A DNA stretch of 64,000 nt from Mycobacterium neglectum (GTDB lineage Bacteria; Actinomycetota; Actinomycetes; Mycobacteriales; Mycobacteriaceae), in the NCBI RefSeq assembly GCF_002591975.1, contig NZ_NVQE01000008.1, positions 1 to 64,000 on the forward strand, read 5' to 3'. The notes beneath the pieces are model-generated. The model ran no database searches and had not been told where the DNA came from. It saw only the letters and a program-made list of their open reading frames with translations. Below, piece after piece: positions 18,026 through 26,376 of the stretch. Numbering within the stretch: position 1 is the first letter of the stretch; every line of letters begins with the position of its first letter. A program made the position numbers and the translations under genes.

Positions 18026-18751
18026 CTACCTGGCCGCGAAGCCGTGCGCGCAGAAGTCCCAGAGTTCGTCCGCGCTGATGGGGTGCGCTGCCGGGTCTTC
18101 GGACTCCTGGCCGCTGGACTGGGCCGCGTTGAACATCACGGTCTGCATCGTCATCGCAGCCATTCGCTTGGGGTTGATATCGGCACGCAGCTGACCTGCG
18201 GCGCTGGCCTCTTCCATGAGTTCGGTCAGCAGGGCGAGCAGCGGCGCGTGGGCGATCTTCACCTCGGACGGATGAGACACCAGAAGGCGCGGCGCGAAGT
18301 CGGTGAAAAGTGGTCGCTTGGCCGTTGGGTCCGGCCGTGACGACTCGAACAGCAGCTGGATCGCGACCTTCAGCCGCTCGATCGGCTCGTCCGGGCCACT
18401 GGTGGCCGCGCGGATCTGGTCGGCAGACCGGGAGAGGGCGTCTTCGAACAAGGCCAGAAGCAACTCGTGTTTACCGTCGAACTGCAGGTAGAAGCTTCGC
18501 AAGGACTGACGTGAGCGGTCGACTACCTCTTGCACGGTGAAGTCGGTGCTGCCCTTTTCGATGATGATCGCCTGGGCGGCGTCGAGGAAACGCTGAACGC
18601 GCTGCGCGGCCCGGAGCTTCGCGGTTTTGATCGATCGCTCGACCGCGCGTTGCTTCCAGGCGGGTTCTTCGCTGGGAATTGTCACCGGCTGCTCGGATGC
18701 TGCCCGAGTGGGGAGAACATGGACTGACTGTACCGGAGAACGCCTTGCCAT
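18026..18751 (-). CDS. TetR/AcrR family transcriptional regulator
   Basis: 241 aa. The N-terminal tail of about 45 residues precedes a helix-turn-helix (FTVQEVVDRSRQSLRSFYLQF), followed by a TetR ligand-binding domain. ATG at 18751 has GAGGA upstream; the frame is open to 18850, but using that start would bury the palindrome at 18807 in the gene. Divergent from the ACAD at 18874. It is the likely repressor of its own gene, the thioesterase and perhaps the ACAD-crotonase pair. Ligand probably an acyl-CoA or lipid, by analogy. Confidence 0.9.
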   Translation of the reverse strand: MARRSPVQSVHVLPTRAASEQPVTIPSEEPAWKQRAVERSIKTAKLRAAQRVQRFLDAAQAIIIEKGSTDFTVQEVVDRSRQSLRSFYLQFDGKHELLLALFEDALSRSADQIRAATSGPDEPIERLKVAIQLLFESSRPDPTAKRPLFTDFAPRLLVSHPSEVKIAHAPLLALLTELMEEASAAGQLRADINPKRMAAMTMQTVMFNAAQSSGQESEDPAAHPISADELWDFCAHGFAAR

Positions 18752-18806
18752 TGCGGTCCTCGACCCCCTCGCGGCCAACGTGTCAGAGATTGTAACTTTC
18801 TCACTC

Positions 18807-18823
18807 GGAGAATAGTATTCTCC
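18807..18823. promoter_or_regulatory. Perfect palindrome, probable TetR operator
   Basis: GGAGAATA-G-TATTCTCC has perfect 8-base arms around one base. It lies between the divergent TetR (18751) and ACAD (18874) genes, the classical position of a TetR autoregulatory site. Confidence 0.65.
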
Positions 18824-18873
18824 TTTTACTGGTAACAGAAGTCTTACCAAAAATCTGATCTGCTGGGAGCGCT

Positions 18874-20049
18874 GTGCAGCTGACCTTCGATGCTGACGTC
18901 GAGGCGTTCCGTGCGGAGTTTGTCGCGTTCCTCGACAAGCATCTGCCCGACGATGCCGAGGCGCTCGAACGTTCGGGGTCCAGCAGCCACGTTCCTGATT
19001 GGGCCCGGCGCTGGCAGCGGCTGATGTTCGACAACGGCTGGCTGCTGCCCGGCTACCCGCCCGAGTTCGGTGGACGCAACGCCACGATCCTGCAGCAGTA
19101 CGTCCACCAGGAGGAACTGGCGCGTCGCAGGACCTACCTCACCTTCAATCCGCAGGGCGTTGGCATCATCTCCGCGTCGCTGATCTCGTTCGGAACTCCC
19201 GAGCAGCAGCAGCGCTGGGCTGTCCCAATTCTGCGGGCCGAAATGACCGCGTCGCTGGGAATGAGTGAGCCGGGCGCGGGTTCCGACCTCGCGTCGCTGC
19301 GCACCCGCGCCGACACCGATGGCGACGAGTTCGTGGTGAACGGGCAGAAGGTGTGGACGTCGGGCGCCCACGACGCCGATGTGCTCTTGACTTTCGTTCG
19401 CACCGACCCCAATGCCGCCAAGCACAAGGGCATCAGCGTGCTGATGATCCCGACCGATCTGCCCGGCGTGGTGCGGCGTCCGTTCGCCTCGATGTGCGAC
19501 GAGGGCGACGTGGACTTCAACGAGGTCTTCTTCAACGACGTCCGAGTGCCTGCCGAGAACCTCGTCGGTCCGCTGAACGGAGGCTGGCAGGTGGCCAGCG
19601 GATCACTGGGCCACGAGCGGAACATGCTGTGGCTCAGCTACGCCGACCGCCTGGAAGAACTCGTCGAGGACCTTCGTCCCGCCAGCGGGCTGGACCTGGA
19701 TCGGTACGCCACGCTGGTCATGGACAACCACGCCCTTCGTCTACTCGGCTCGGTGGCGCTGGCGCAAGCCGCCCGTGGCGACGAGGACGCGGCGGCGCTG
19801 TCGGTGCTCAAGCTCTTCGGCTCCGAGGCCTCGCAGGCGGCATCCGAGCACGCGCTGGCCGCGGCTGGCGTCGACGCCTTCGCCTCTCCAGCCTTCTCGG
19901 GGTCGTACAGCGCGCGTCACCTCGACCTGTACAGAAGCGGTTGGTTCGAGCGCTACGTTCGCACGTTCGGCGGCACCATCGCAGGCGGCACATCCGAGAT
20001 TCAACGCAACATCATCGCCCAGCGCCTGCTGGGTCTACCCCGCAATTAG
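18874..20049 (+). CDS. Acyl-CoA dehydrogenase (FadE-like)
   Basis: 391 aa, full-length acyl-CoA dehydrogenase. FAD-binding GMSEPGAGSDLASL, VNGQKVWTSGAHDAD and the C-terminal AGGTSEIQRNIIAQR are intact. It introduces a double bond into an acyl-CoA. Followed after 8 bases by a crotonase gene; divergent from TetR. A closely similar paralogue is encoded at 47884. GTG start with GGAG in front. The substrate chain is unknown. Confidence 0.92.
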   Translation: MQLTFDADVEAFRAEFVAFLDKHLPDDAEALERSGSSSHVPDWARRWQRLMFDNGWLLPGYPPEFGGRNATILQQYVHQEELARRRTYLTFNPQGVGIISASLISFGTPEQQQRWAVPILRAEMTASLGMSEPGAGSDLASLRTRADTDGDEFVVNGQKVWTSGAHDADVLLTFVRTDPNAAKHKGISVLMIPTDLPGVVRRPFASMCDEGDVDFNEVFFNDVRVPAENLVGPLNGGWQVASGSLGHERNMLWLSYADRLEELVEDLRPASGLDLDRYATLVMDNHALRLLGSVALAQAARGDEDAAALSVLKLFGSEASQAASEHALAAAGVDAFASPAFSGSYSARHLDLYRSGWFERYVRTFGGTIAGGTSEIQRNIIAQRLLGLPRN

Positions 20050-20057
20050 GAACTGAC

Positions 20058-20840
20058 GTGTACATCGACTACGAGGTCGGCGACAAGATCGCCACCATCA
20101 CGCTGAATCGGCCCGAGGCCGCCAACGCCCAGAACATCGAGTTCCTCGACGAGTTGGACGCCGCGTGGACCCGCGCCGCCGAGGACCACGACGTCGCGGT
20201 GATCATCCTGCGCGCCAACGGAAAACACTTCTCCGCCGGCCATGATCTGCGCGGGGGCGGACCGGTCCCGGACAAGATCACGCTGGAGTTCATCATCGAG
20301 CATGAACACCGGCGCTACCTCGAGTACACGTTGCGGTGGCGCAACGTGCCCAAGCCCTCGATTGCCGCGGTTCAGGGCCGGTGCATCTCAGGCGGCCTGC
20401 TGCTGTGCTGGCCCTGCGACCTCATCCTGGCCGCGGACGACGCGCTGTTCTCCGACCCAGTGGTGCTGATGGGGATCGGTGGCGTCGAATACCACGGCCA
20501 CACATGGGAACTGGGTCCCCGCAAAGCCAAGGAGATCCTCTTCACGGGTCGTGCGATGACGGCCGATGAAGTGGCCAGCACCGGAATGGTGAACAAGGTG
20601 GTGCCGCGCGACCAGCTCGATTCCGAGACCAGGGCGCTGGCCGAGCAGATCGCCAAGATGCCGACTTTCGCTCTGCGCCAAGCCAAACGGGCCGTCAACC
20701 AGACCCTGGACGTCCAGGGCTTCTACGCCGCCATCCAGTCGGTGTTCGACATCCACCAGACCGGCCACGGCAACGCACTGAGTGTGGGCGGTTGGCCGGT
20801 GCTGGTGAACCTCGACGAGATGAAGGCCAACATCCAGTAG
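20058..20840 (+). CDS. Enoyl-CoA hydratase/isomerase (crotonase) family protein
   Basis: 260 aa, normal crotonase length. ITLNRPEAANAQN and FSAGHDLRG form the CoA/oxyanion region. The positions matching the two hydratase glutamates read Leu (ISGGLLLCWPCD) and Val (FSDPVVLMGIGG), so classical hydratase activity is unlikely from sequence. GTG at 20058; the open extension upstream is inside the ACAD gene. It probably acts with that ACAD in one pathway step. A strong hairpin follows. Confidence 0.88.
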   Translation: MYIDYEVGDKIATITLNRPEAANAQNIEFLDELDAAWTRAAEDHDVAVIILRANGKHFSAGHDLRGGGPVPDKITLEFIIEHEHRRYLEYTLRWRNVPKPSIAAVQGRCISGGLLLCWPCDLILAADDALFSDPVVLMGIGGVEYHGHTWELGPRKAKEILFTGRAMTADEVASTGMVNKVVPRDQLDSETRALAEQIAKMPTFALRQAKRAVNQTLDVQGFYAAIQSVFDIHQTGHGNALSVGGWPVLVNLDEMKANIQ

Positions 20841-20865
20841 GCGAGGCCGGACAAAGCGTGGTTGC

Positions 20866-20920
20866 GACTGTGCGGTTCCATACGGTCGCCCCGGCGCGTC
20901 ACGGATGAAACCGCACAGTC
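20866..20920. terminator. Hairpin between convergent genes
   Basis: GACTGTGCGGTTCCAT (20866-20881) pairs with ATGAAACCGCACAGTC (20905-20920) at 15 of 16 positions across a 23-base loop. It lies exactly between the crotonase end and the sulfotransferase end. Probably a bidirectional terminator. No T-run, as usual in mycobacteria. Confidence 0.6.
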
Positions 20921-20938
20921 GGCGCAGGCCTAGACGTC

Positions 20939-22117
20939 TCAGGCGCGGCCGGCCTCGGGGGAGACGTCGTATCGAGCGATGTATTCCGCGAACCGCTCCC
21001 TGATCTCACCGGCCTCCAGCCCGTAATCCTCGAGTCGATAGCCGTGGGTGCCGAACCGTCCCTTCGGGTTTGCCGTCACACATTCGGCGATGGCTGCGCG
21101 GCCTCCCTCGTCGAGATCACGTCCACATGCGGCGTAGATCTTCTCGACGGTACCGATCGGATCGCCGACGAGGTCGGCGTAGTGGACGTCGACGATCTCG
21201 CGCTCGGGATGCGCGCGCCGGAACGCTTCGATCCGGTCGATCGAGGTGGCCAGCAGCCCGGTCCAGTGCTCGGCGATGTATGCGATGTGGTCGGCGTCGC
21301 TGAATGTACCGGTGAGCGTCGAGATCAGGCTGCATGCCGAGGCGCAGAGCACGGCTGGATCGCGATGCAGCAGAATCAGTTTCGCATCGGGGTACTCCGC
21401 GTCCAGCGCGGGCAGCGCTATCGCGTGATTGGGGCTCTTCAACGTCCAGACGCCGCGGCGTCCGCCGCTTTGCAGGACCTGCAGCACCCGTCGGTGGTAG
21501 GCGTAGGCCGACGCGTAGTCTGCGGCGAGCAGCCACTGGCTGTAGTCGGGCACATTCGCCATCGCCTCCCAGGTCAGGCTCTTGAAATCCTGGCCGAGCA
21601 GGGTGATGCACTCGGTTGGACCATCGGCGTCCTCGTGATGAACGACCCTCATCCGCGGGTTCAGCGACTCCAGCATGTCGATGGCCTCGTTGGCGGCCTC
21701 CACCCGCGGGCCCGCGCGGTAGGTCTCTGGCGACGGCGGTGGCACGCTGTCGCCGGCCTCCCACCGCAGCAGCGCGCGGTTGGCCGGATCCTGGTCGAGC
21801 AGTTGACTGAGGAACGTCGTGCCCGCTCGGAACAGGCCGATCACCACCAGGGGTGCGTCAATCGGTTCGTCTCGAATCGCGGGATGTCGGTTGAGCCAGT
21901 CGTGGATGCGCAACCGGTTCGCCAGACCGCCGATGATGTTCTGCTCCAACGCGAACCGGCCGATGTCGTTGAGCTTGGCCTGCTCGCCGACCGATGCGCA
22001 GAGCACCGTGAGACCTTCGACGAAGTCGTGTGGACCGAAGTCGTCGGATCCGGCGGCTTCGACCGCGGCCGACATCACTGCGTCCGGCGTCAGCCCCGGC
22101 GCTTGTGTGCTAGTCAC
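20939..22117 (-). CDS. Sulfotransferase family protein
   Basis: 392 aa sulfotransferase that would move sulfate from PAPS to a hydroxyl or amine. The PAPS 5'-phosphosulfate loop appears as VIGLFRAGTTFLSQLL and the 3'-phosphate region as LILLHRDPAVLCAS. GTG at 22117 overlaps the end of the quinone oxidoreductase gene by 8 bases; a longer frame to 22486 lies antisense-like over that gene and is not family-like. Co-transcribed with the oxidoreductase. Mycobacteria have many such genes of unknown acceptor. Confidence 0.87.
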   Translation of the reverse strand: MTSTQAPGLTPDAVMSAAVEAAGSDDFGPHDFVEGLTVLCASVGEQAKLNDIGRFALEQNIIGGLANRLRIHDWLNRHPAIRDEPIDAPLVVIGLFRAGTTFLSQLLDQDPANRALLRWEAGDSVPPPSPETYRAGPRVEAANEAIDMLESLNPRMRVVHHEDADGPTECITLLGQDFKSLTWEAMANVPDYSQWLLAADYASAYAYHRRVLQVLQSGGRRGVWTLKSPNHAIALPALDAEYPDAKLILLHRDPAVLCASACSLISTLTGTFSDADHIAYIAEHWTGLLATSIDRIEAFRRAHPEREIVDVHYADLVGDPIGTVEKIYAACGRDLDEGGRAAIAECVTANPKGRFGTHGYRLEDYGLEAGEIRERFAEYIARYDVSPEAGRA

Positions 22118-23141
22118 CGGCGACCAACACGACCGTGCGGCCTGTGGTGCGCCGCTGCTCATGGTCGTCGAGCGCCGCGGCGACCTGTTCCATGGCGATC
22201 GTGCGGCCGACCACAGGCCGAATCGACTGGGCGGCGACGAGTTCCAGCAGTGCCGCGTGCACCTCTCGACCGACCTCGGCGGGGAACATGTTGAGCCCGA
22301 AACGGCGGAAATCGACGGGAAGCTCACCGTAGCCGAGGATGACGCCGAGGACCGAGATGTTGCCCATCGACACCTTGCGCAGCGGGCGGCCGGTGAGACC
22401 AGACTGGGGATCGTCGTTGAAACCGACCGGTAGATAGCGACCTTCGCGCGCCATGCATGTCCACACGGTCTCAGTGCGCTCACCACCGACCAGGTCGACG
22501 GCGACGTCGGCGCCTCGCTTGTCGGTGCGTGCGATCACCTCGTCGAAGAGGTCGGCGCCGGTGTGGTCGATGAAGGAGGCGCCGAGTTCCTCGCACAGCC
22601 GCCCCTTTTCCGCGCCGCCGGCGACGGCGATGACGTCGGCACCTGCGGCGACGCCGAGCTGTATGACCGCCGTGCCGACCGCGCTCGCGCCGCCGACGAC
22701 GAGCAGGGTCTCACCCGCCAGCAGCTTCGCGCGTCGATGCAGCGCCAGGTAACCGACGTGGAAGGGCAGCGTGAAGGCTGCGGCGGAGACATCGTCGAGA
22801 TCAGGTGGTGCGTCGAAGGTTCCGGTCACCGGCGCCAGCGCGAACTCGGCCATGCCGCCGAGCGACTGGTTGGTCATCGCGACGACCCGTCGGCCAACCC
22901 ATTCGTCGGCACCCTCGCCTGCGGCGTCGACCACGCCGCACACGTCCATGCCGAGGGTGAATGGGATCTGCCCCATGACGCTGGCCACCGTGCCGCGGCA
23001 CCGGGCGATGTCACCGAAATTGACCGAGGCCGCCGACACCGCGATACGGACTTCTCCAGGGCCGGGTTCGGGGATCGGAACATCGGAGACCTCGAGCGCT
23101 TCTGCTGGGTCGCCGTGCTTGACGACGCGCACTGCCTTCAC
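22110..23141 (-). CDS. NADPH:quinone oxidoreductase-like (MDR superfamily)
   Basis: 343 aa zinc-free medium-chain reductase. GroES-like N-terminal domain with VNFGDIARCRG and GMDVCGVVDAAG, then a Rossmann domain with VVGGASAVGTAVIQL. Such proteins reduce quinones or the double bond of enones using NADPH. GTG start 15 bases after a palindromic operator-like site, itself just behind a TetR gene on the same strand. Overlaps the sulfotransferase gene. Confidence 0.9.
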   Translation of the reverse strand: MKAVRVVKHGDPAEALEVSDVPIPEPGPGEVRIAVSAASVNFGDIARCRGTVASVMGQIPFTLGMDVCGVVDAAGEGADEWVGRRVVAMTNQSLGGMAEFALAPVTGTFDAPPDLDDVSAAAFTLPFHVGYLALHRRAKLLAGETLLVVGGASAVGTAVIQLGVAAGADVIAVAGGAEKGRLCEELGASFIDHTGADLFDEVIARTDKRGADVAVDLVGGERTETVWTCMAREGRYLPVGFNDDPQSGLTGRPLRKVSMGNISVLGVILGYGELPVDFRRFGLNMFPAEVGREVHAALLELVAAQSIRPVVGRTIAMEQVAAALDDHEQRRTTGRTVVLVAGD

Positions 23142-23150
23142 AGCGGTCAG

Positions 23151-23177
23151 GTTAGTAAGCAGGGGTGCTTATGTCAA
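23151..23177. promoter_or_regulatory. Palindromic operator-like site
   Basis: TAAGCA (23156-23161) and TGCTTA (23166-23171) are perfect arms around GGGG, flanked by GTTAG on one side and TCAAC on the other. It lies between the TetR gene and the oxidoreductase start, overlapping the TetR stop, where a TetR would control the downstream two genes. Confidence 0.6.
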
Positions 23178-23809
23178 CGAGGCGCGGGCGCGGCCATGGC
23201 GGCGGCGGCCATCGCGACCAGGTTCGCGACGAACGGCTCGTGCTCGAGCTGCGGCCGACCGTGCCGCGTGCGTCGCTCCAGTAGCCGCGCACGGTCCGCG
23301 ATCGCCCGCAGGATGAACATCACCATCAGCGAAAACCGTTCGGTGCGAAGTTCATCGGCCAGCTGTCCGGTGCGCTCGGTCAATAGCGCGAATACCTCAT
23401 TGCCCCCGGTGCTGGCCAGCACGTCCTGCAACTCCGCGCTGTACTGCGCGCGATCCTCGCCGGTCAACTCGGCGATGATCAGCAGGCAGCACCGTCCGCG
23501 CCAATTGCTTTCCGCGAGTTCGGCCGCCGGTCGGACCAGGGCCTCGATGACGGGTTCGAGCGCCTTCTGGTGCCTCGCCACCTCGAGCAGCTCACCTTCA
23601 CGTTGTGCGAGGAACGCCGCATGCCGATCGATTACCGCGCACAGCACACCGTCGCGTGAACCGAAGTGATAGGTCAACGCCGCCCGGTTGCGCTGTCCAG
23701 CTTGGCGAGTGATGTCGATGAGGGACGCGTTGAACACTCCGTCGCGAGCAAAGGCGCGGGCTGCGGCGTCCAGCAGTCCTGCCCTGGTCTTCGACGCGTC
23801 GGGTGGCAC
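23174..23809 (-). CDS. TetR/AcrR family transcriptional regulator
   Basis: 211 aa with an N-terminal HTH (ASLIDITRQAGQRNRAALTYHF) preceded by a helix typical of TetR, and a C-terminal effector domain. GTG at 23809 is used because upstream codons overlap a hairpin; no convincing Shine-Dalgarno, so the start is uncertain (open to 23857). Encoded just upstream of the oxidoreductase and sulfotransferase, with a palindrome in between: a local repressor is the likely role. Confidence 0.85.
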   Translation of the reverse strand: MPPDASKTRAGLLDAAARAFARDGVFNASLIDITRQAGQRNRAALTYHFGSRDGVLCAVIDRHAAFLAQREGELLEVARHQKALEPVIEALVRPAAELAESNWRGRCCLLIIAELTGEDRAQYSAELQDVLASTGGNEVFALLTERTGQLADELRTERFSLMVMFILRAIADRARLLERRTRHGRPQLEHEPFVANLVAMAAAAMAAPAPR

Positions 23810-23836
23810 GCCGTGAAGTCTAGGCCCGCAGGTTGC

Positions 23837-23897
23837 GCGAGCGACCGCAAAATGCACGCCTCATGCGGCGTGCCGACGTGCAGACACGGTCGGTCGC
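23837..23897. terminator. Nested hairpins after the catabolic operon
   Basis: Outer arms GCGAGCGACCG (23837-23847) and CGGTCGGTCGC (23887-23897) match 10 of 11. Inner arms GCACGCC (23854-23860) and GGCGTGC (23867-23873) are perfect. It lies just past the last gene of the 29844-23907 operon, before the TetR gene; probable terminator. Confidence 0.45.
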
Positions 23898-23906
23898 GAA
23901 GAGGGG

Positions 23907-24719
23907 CTAGAGGTGCGCGAGGCGGGGGACCGAGCCACGCGCCCGCAGACCCGCACCGGCCCTGCGCGTGAGTTCCCTTGAGCTACCCAGCAACCCGTCG
24001 AGGACGAGGGCGCGTTCGATGTGGTGGTGCAGATCGTGCTCGGCGGTGAAGCCGATGCCGGCCAGCACCTGCTGACAATGCTTGGCCGCGGTGAGTGCGG
24101 CCTTGCCCGCGGCCGCCTTGGCCAGCAGCGCGGTCAGGTCGGGATTGTCGTCGCCGGGCAGGCTAAGGGTCGCTTCTGCGCCTTCGATCGCTACCAGCGT
24201 CTCCGCCAGCCGATGCCGGATCGCCTGGAAGGATGCGATCGGTTTGCCGAACTGGACTCGGTCCAGCGCATGCTGACGGGCCAGGGACAGCATGGCCCGA
24301 GCGGAACCCACCAACCACCAGCCGACGGCCCGGCGAGCGTCGGGGAGTCGCGGATGCCCACCTTCTTCCACCCGGCGCAGTGGCAGGCCGCCAAGGGCCG
24401 AGCTTTCGTCGGCGTCGGCGTAGTCCCACACCACCCATCCGCCGCCTGCATACGGCAGGGCGGGGTGCGAGCCTTCGTCAGGGCTGGAGGCCAGCAGCAC
24501 GACGTCGTTGAGAACCGAAGCGTGCGAGCCCGTTTCGCCCAGCAGTCGAAACACGAGCGGTATCGCGACCTCGGACATGTCGGACAGCATCTCGGCCCAG
24601 CCCAGCTCGGCCAGTGCGGCATCCAGTTCGGCGCCGGAGGTGCACAGCATCGTCTTGCGCAGACCGTCCTCGAGCAATTCGAGAGATTCGGTGTCCCACT
24701 CTTGTCCAGGCACGCTCAC
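23907..24719 (-). CDS. Acyl-CoA dehydrogenase-like protein, short subunit
   Basis: 270 aa, about 110 residues shorter than a full ACAD. It has an abbreviated N-terminal part and a clear ACAD C-terminal helical domain (ARQHALDRVQFGKPIASFQAIRHRLAETL; quoted in two pieces it reads RVQFGKPIASFQ and AIRHRLAETL). GTG at 24719 overlaps the stop of the full-length ACAD (GTGA). Actinobacterial steroid pathways use heteromeric ACADs built from two different adjacent genes, and this pair fits that pattern. It may form the shared FAD site with its neighbour. Last gene of the operon. Confidence 0.8.
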   Translation of the reverse strand: MSVPGQEWDTESLELLEDGLRKTMLCTSGAELDAALAELGWAEMLSDMSEVAIPLVFRLLGETGSHASVLNDVVLLASSPDEGSHPALPYAGGGWVVWDYADADESSALGGLPLRRVEEGGHPRLPDARRAVGWWLVGSARAMLSLARQHALDRVQFGKPIASFQAIRHRLAETLVAIEGAEATLSLPGDDNPDLTALLAKAAAGKAALTAAKHCQQVLAGIGFTAEHDLHHHIERALVLDGLLGSSRELTRRAGAGLRARGSVPRLAHL

Positions 24720-25858
24720 TCCTTCCCGAGGTCGAGCAGGCGGCGGGCGATGATGTTGCGTTGCACCTCGGCGGTACCGCCGTAGATGGTGGCCGCCCGG
24801 GAATACAGGTATTCGGTGCGCCATTCGGTGTCGTCGAGCTCGATGACACCCGGCAGCAGATCGTGCGCGGAGTTGTAGAGCCGCTGTTCGGCGCCTGCCA
24901 ACAAGACCTTGTCGATCGACGTATCCGGTCCGAGCTTGTTGCCGTCGGCCAGCCGGAGCTGGGTGGCCCGGGACCGGCAGCGCAAAGTGTGCAGCGCCAG
25001 ATACGTTTCGCCCAGGTCCGAATCCGCTGCCTGGCCGAGGTGCTTGACCCGACCGACCAGCGCGTCGAACCGTGAGTACAGGTAGGCGATGCGCTGCCAG
25101 AAACACGTCGAGCGCTCATACGGCAGCAGGTCCATCGCGAGTTGCCAGCCGTCGCCGGGGTTTCCGAGCATGCGATCGGCAGGCACCACCACGTCGTCGA
25201 AGTAGACCTCGCAGAACTCGTCGACGCCGTGCATCGTGCGCAGCGGGCGGACGTCCACGCCCGGGCTGTCCATGTCGACGAAGAAGGCGGTGATCCCCGA
25301 ATGCCCCTCACCCGTCCGGGTGAGCAGGACGCACCGCTTCGCGTACTGCGCGAAGCTGGTCCACACCTTCTGTCCGTTGATCACCCAGTCCCCAGTATTG
25401 GAGCCACGCTGCTCGGCGCGCGTGGTCAGCGATGCCAGGTCACTGCCCGAGCCTGGCTCGGAGAAGCCCTGGCACCAGGTCTCTTGTCCTGACAGCAGCC
25501 GGGGCACCATCTCGGCGGCGAGCTCGGGTCGCGCGTAGTCGATCAACGTCGGGGTCAGCACTTCGAGCATCGAGTACGGTCCGGGGTCATCGAGGCGACG
25601 GCCGACCACCTCCTCGCCGACGATCGCACGCAGGATCATCGGACCGCCGAGTCCGCCTGCGGATTCGGGCCAGCCCCAGCGCATCCAGCCCGCCTCGTAG
25701 AGCTCCTTGAGCACACGGGCGTGCTGCGCGTGCCGGGCGTCGAGTGAGTGGTCGCCGGGCGGCGGGGTCAGGTCATGGCCGTCCAGCCAGGAGACCAACT
25801 GCGACCGGAACTCGGCGACGGTTTCGAATTCGGTGCCGGTCGTCAGGTCGCTGGTCAT
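24716..25858 (-). CDS. Acyl-CoA dehydrogenase
   Basis: 380 aa ACAD with the FAD/substrate motifs QGFSEPGSGSDLASL and INGQKVWTSFAQYAK, and the C-terminal GGTAEVQRNIIARRLLDLG. ATG overlaps the previous gene's stop (ATGA), and its own stop overlaps the short ACAD gene. Together the two may make a heterotetramer, as known for FadE pairs in cholesterol breakdown. It sits in an operon with a Rieske oxygenase, so a ring or branched acyl-CoA is a plausible substrate. Confidence 0.9.
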   Translation of the reverse strand: MTSDLTTGTEFETVAEFRSQLVSWLDGHDLTPPPGDHSLDARHAQHARVLKELYEAGWMRWGWPESAGGLGGPMILRAIVGEEVVGRRLDDPGPYSMLEVLTPTLIDYARPELAAEMVPRLLSGQETWCQGFSEPGSGSDLASLTTRAEQRGSNTGDWVINGQKVWTSFAQYAKRCVLLTRTGEGHSGITAFFVDMDSPGVDVRPLRTMHGVDEFCEVYFDDVVVPADRMLGNPGDGWQLAMDLLPYERSTCFWQRIAYLYSRFDALVGRVKHLGQAADSDLGETYLALHTLRCRSRATQLRLADGNKLGPDTSIDKVLLAGAEQRLYNSAHDLLPGVIELDDTEWRTEYLYSRAATIYGGTAEVQRNIIARRLLDLGKE

Positions 25859-26376
25859 TCGGCCTCCGGAGTCGCCCCGGCGGCGACATCGGCCTCCGGA
25901 GTCGCCCCGGCGGCGACATCGGCCTCCGGAGCCGCCCCGGCGGCGACATCGGCCTCCGGCCGACCGATCGCGTGCGGGCGGCCGGAATCGTGCTCTCCGC
26001 TGCGCCGGATGAACGTCATCGCGCGGGTCTTCAGCCGCCAGCCGTCATCGGTGCGCACGTAGGTGTCGTTGTAGTAACCGATGCGCATATCGTGTTTGGA
26101 GTGCTCGATGAAGCACAACGGCTGCGTCCCCGTGGCTTTGTCCGGATCCTCACCGTCGAGGTCTATCAGTGCGGTGCCCGTCATGAACAGACCCTTGGGA
26201 GCCGCGTCGACGAGTTCGGGGAAGCGCGCCAACGTGTAGGTGGAGCCGAATGCGCTGTACGTGCCGTCGGGGGTGAACACCGAGATCAGCCCGTCGATGT
26301 CGCCCTGGGTGATCGTGACCGCGTACTTCGCGAGCGTCTGCTGGATCTCGACCAGATCCTCAATTCGATTGGTCAT
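25855..26376 (-). CDS. SnoaL-like/NTF2-fold protein with C-terminal tandem repeat
   Basis: 173 aa. Residues 1-135 look like a SnoaL-like cone domain (IEDLVEIQQTLAKYAVTI; DGLISVFTPDG; YYNDTYVRTDDGWRLK), a fold used by isomerases, hydratases and dehydratases in catabolism. The last 35 or so residues are a decapeptide repeat with unit PEADVAAGAT, encoded by a 30-bp tandem repeat. ATG start overlaps the end of the amidohydrolase gene by 17 bases, and its stop overlaps the ACAD start. The repeat tail is low-complexity and probably disordered. Exact activity unknown. Confidence 0.85.
   Translation of the reverse strand: MTNRIEDLVEIQQTLAKYAVTITQGDIDGLISVFTPDGTYSAFGSTYTLARFPELVDAAPKGLFMTGTALIDLDGEDPDKATGTQPLCFIEHSKHDMRIGYYNDTYVRTDDGWRLKTRAMTFIRRSGEHDSGRPHAIGRPEADVAAGAAPEADVAAGATPEADVAAGATPEAE
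25861..25959. repeat. 30-bp tandem repeat, about 3.3 copies
   Basis: Unit begins GGCCTCCGGAGTCGCCCCGG. Copies lie at 25861-25890, 25891-25920 (identical) and 25921-25950 (one difference), with nine bases of a fourth. It is in frame inside the 3' end of the SnoaL-like gene and stops beside the ACAD start codon. Copy number is likely to vary between strains. Confidence 0.95.

Noticed and set aside
22118..22486. Longer N-terminus for the sulfotransferase
   Set aside because: The extra 123 codons lie over the oxidoreductase gene and read as Ser/Arg-rich shadow sequence.
25861..25959. Possible CRISPR array
   Set aside because: The 30-bp units are contiguous without spacers, in frame in a gene, and no cas gene is near.
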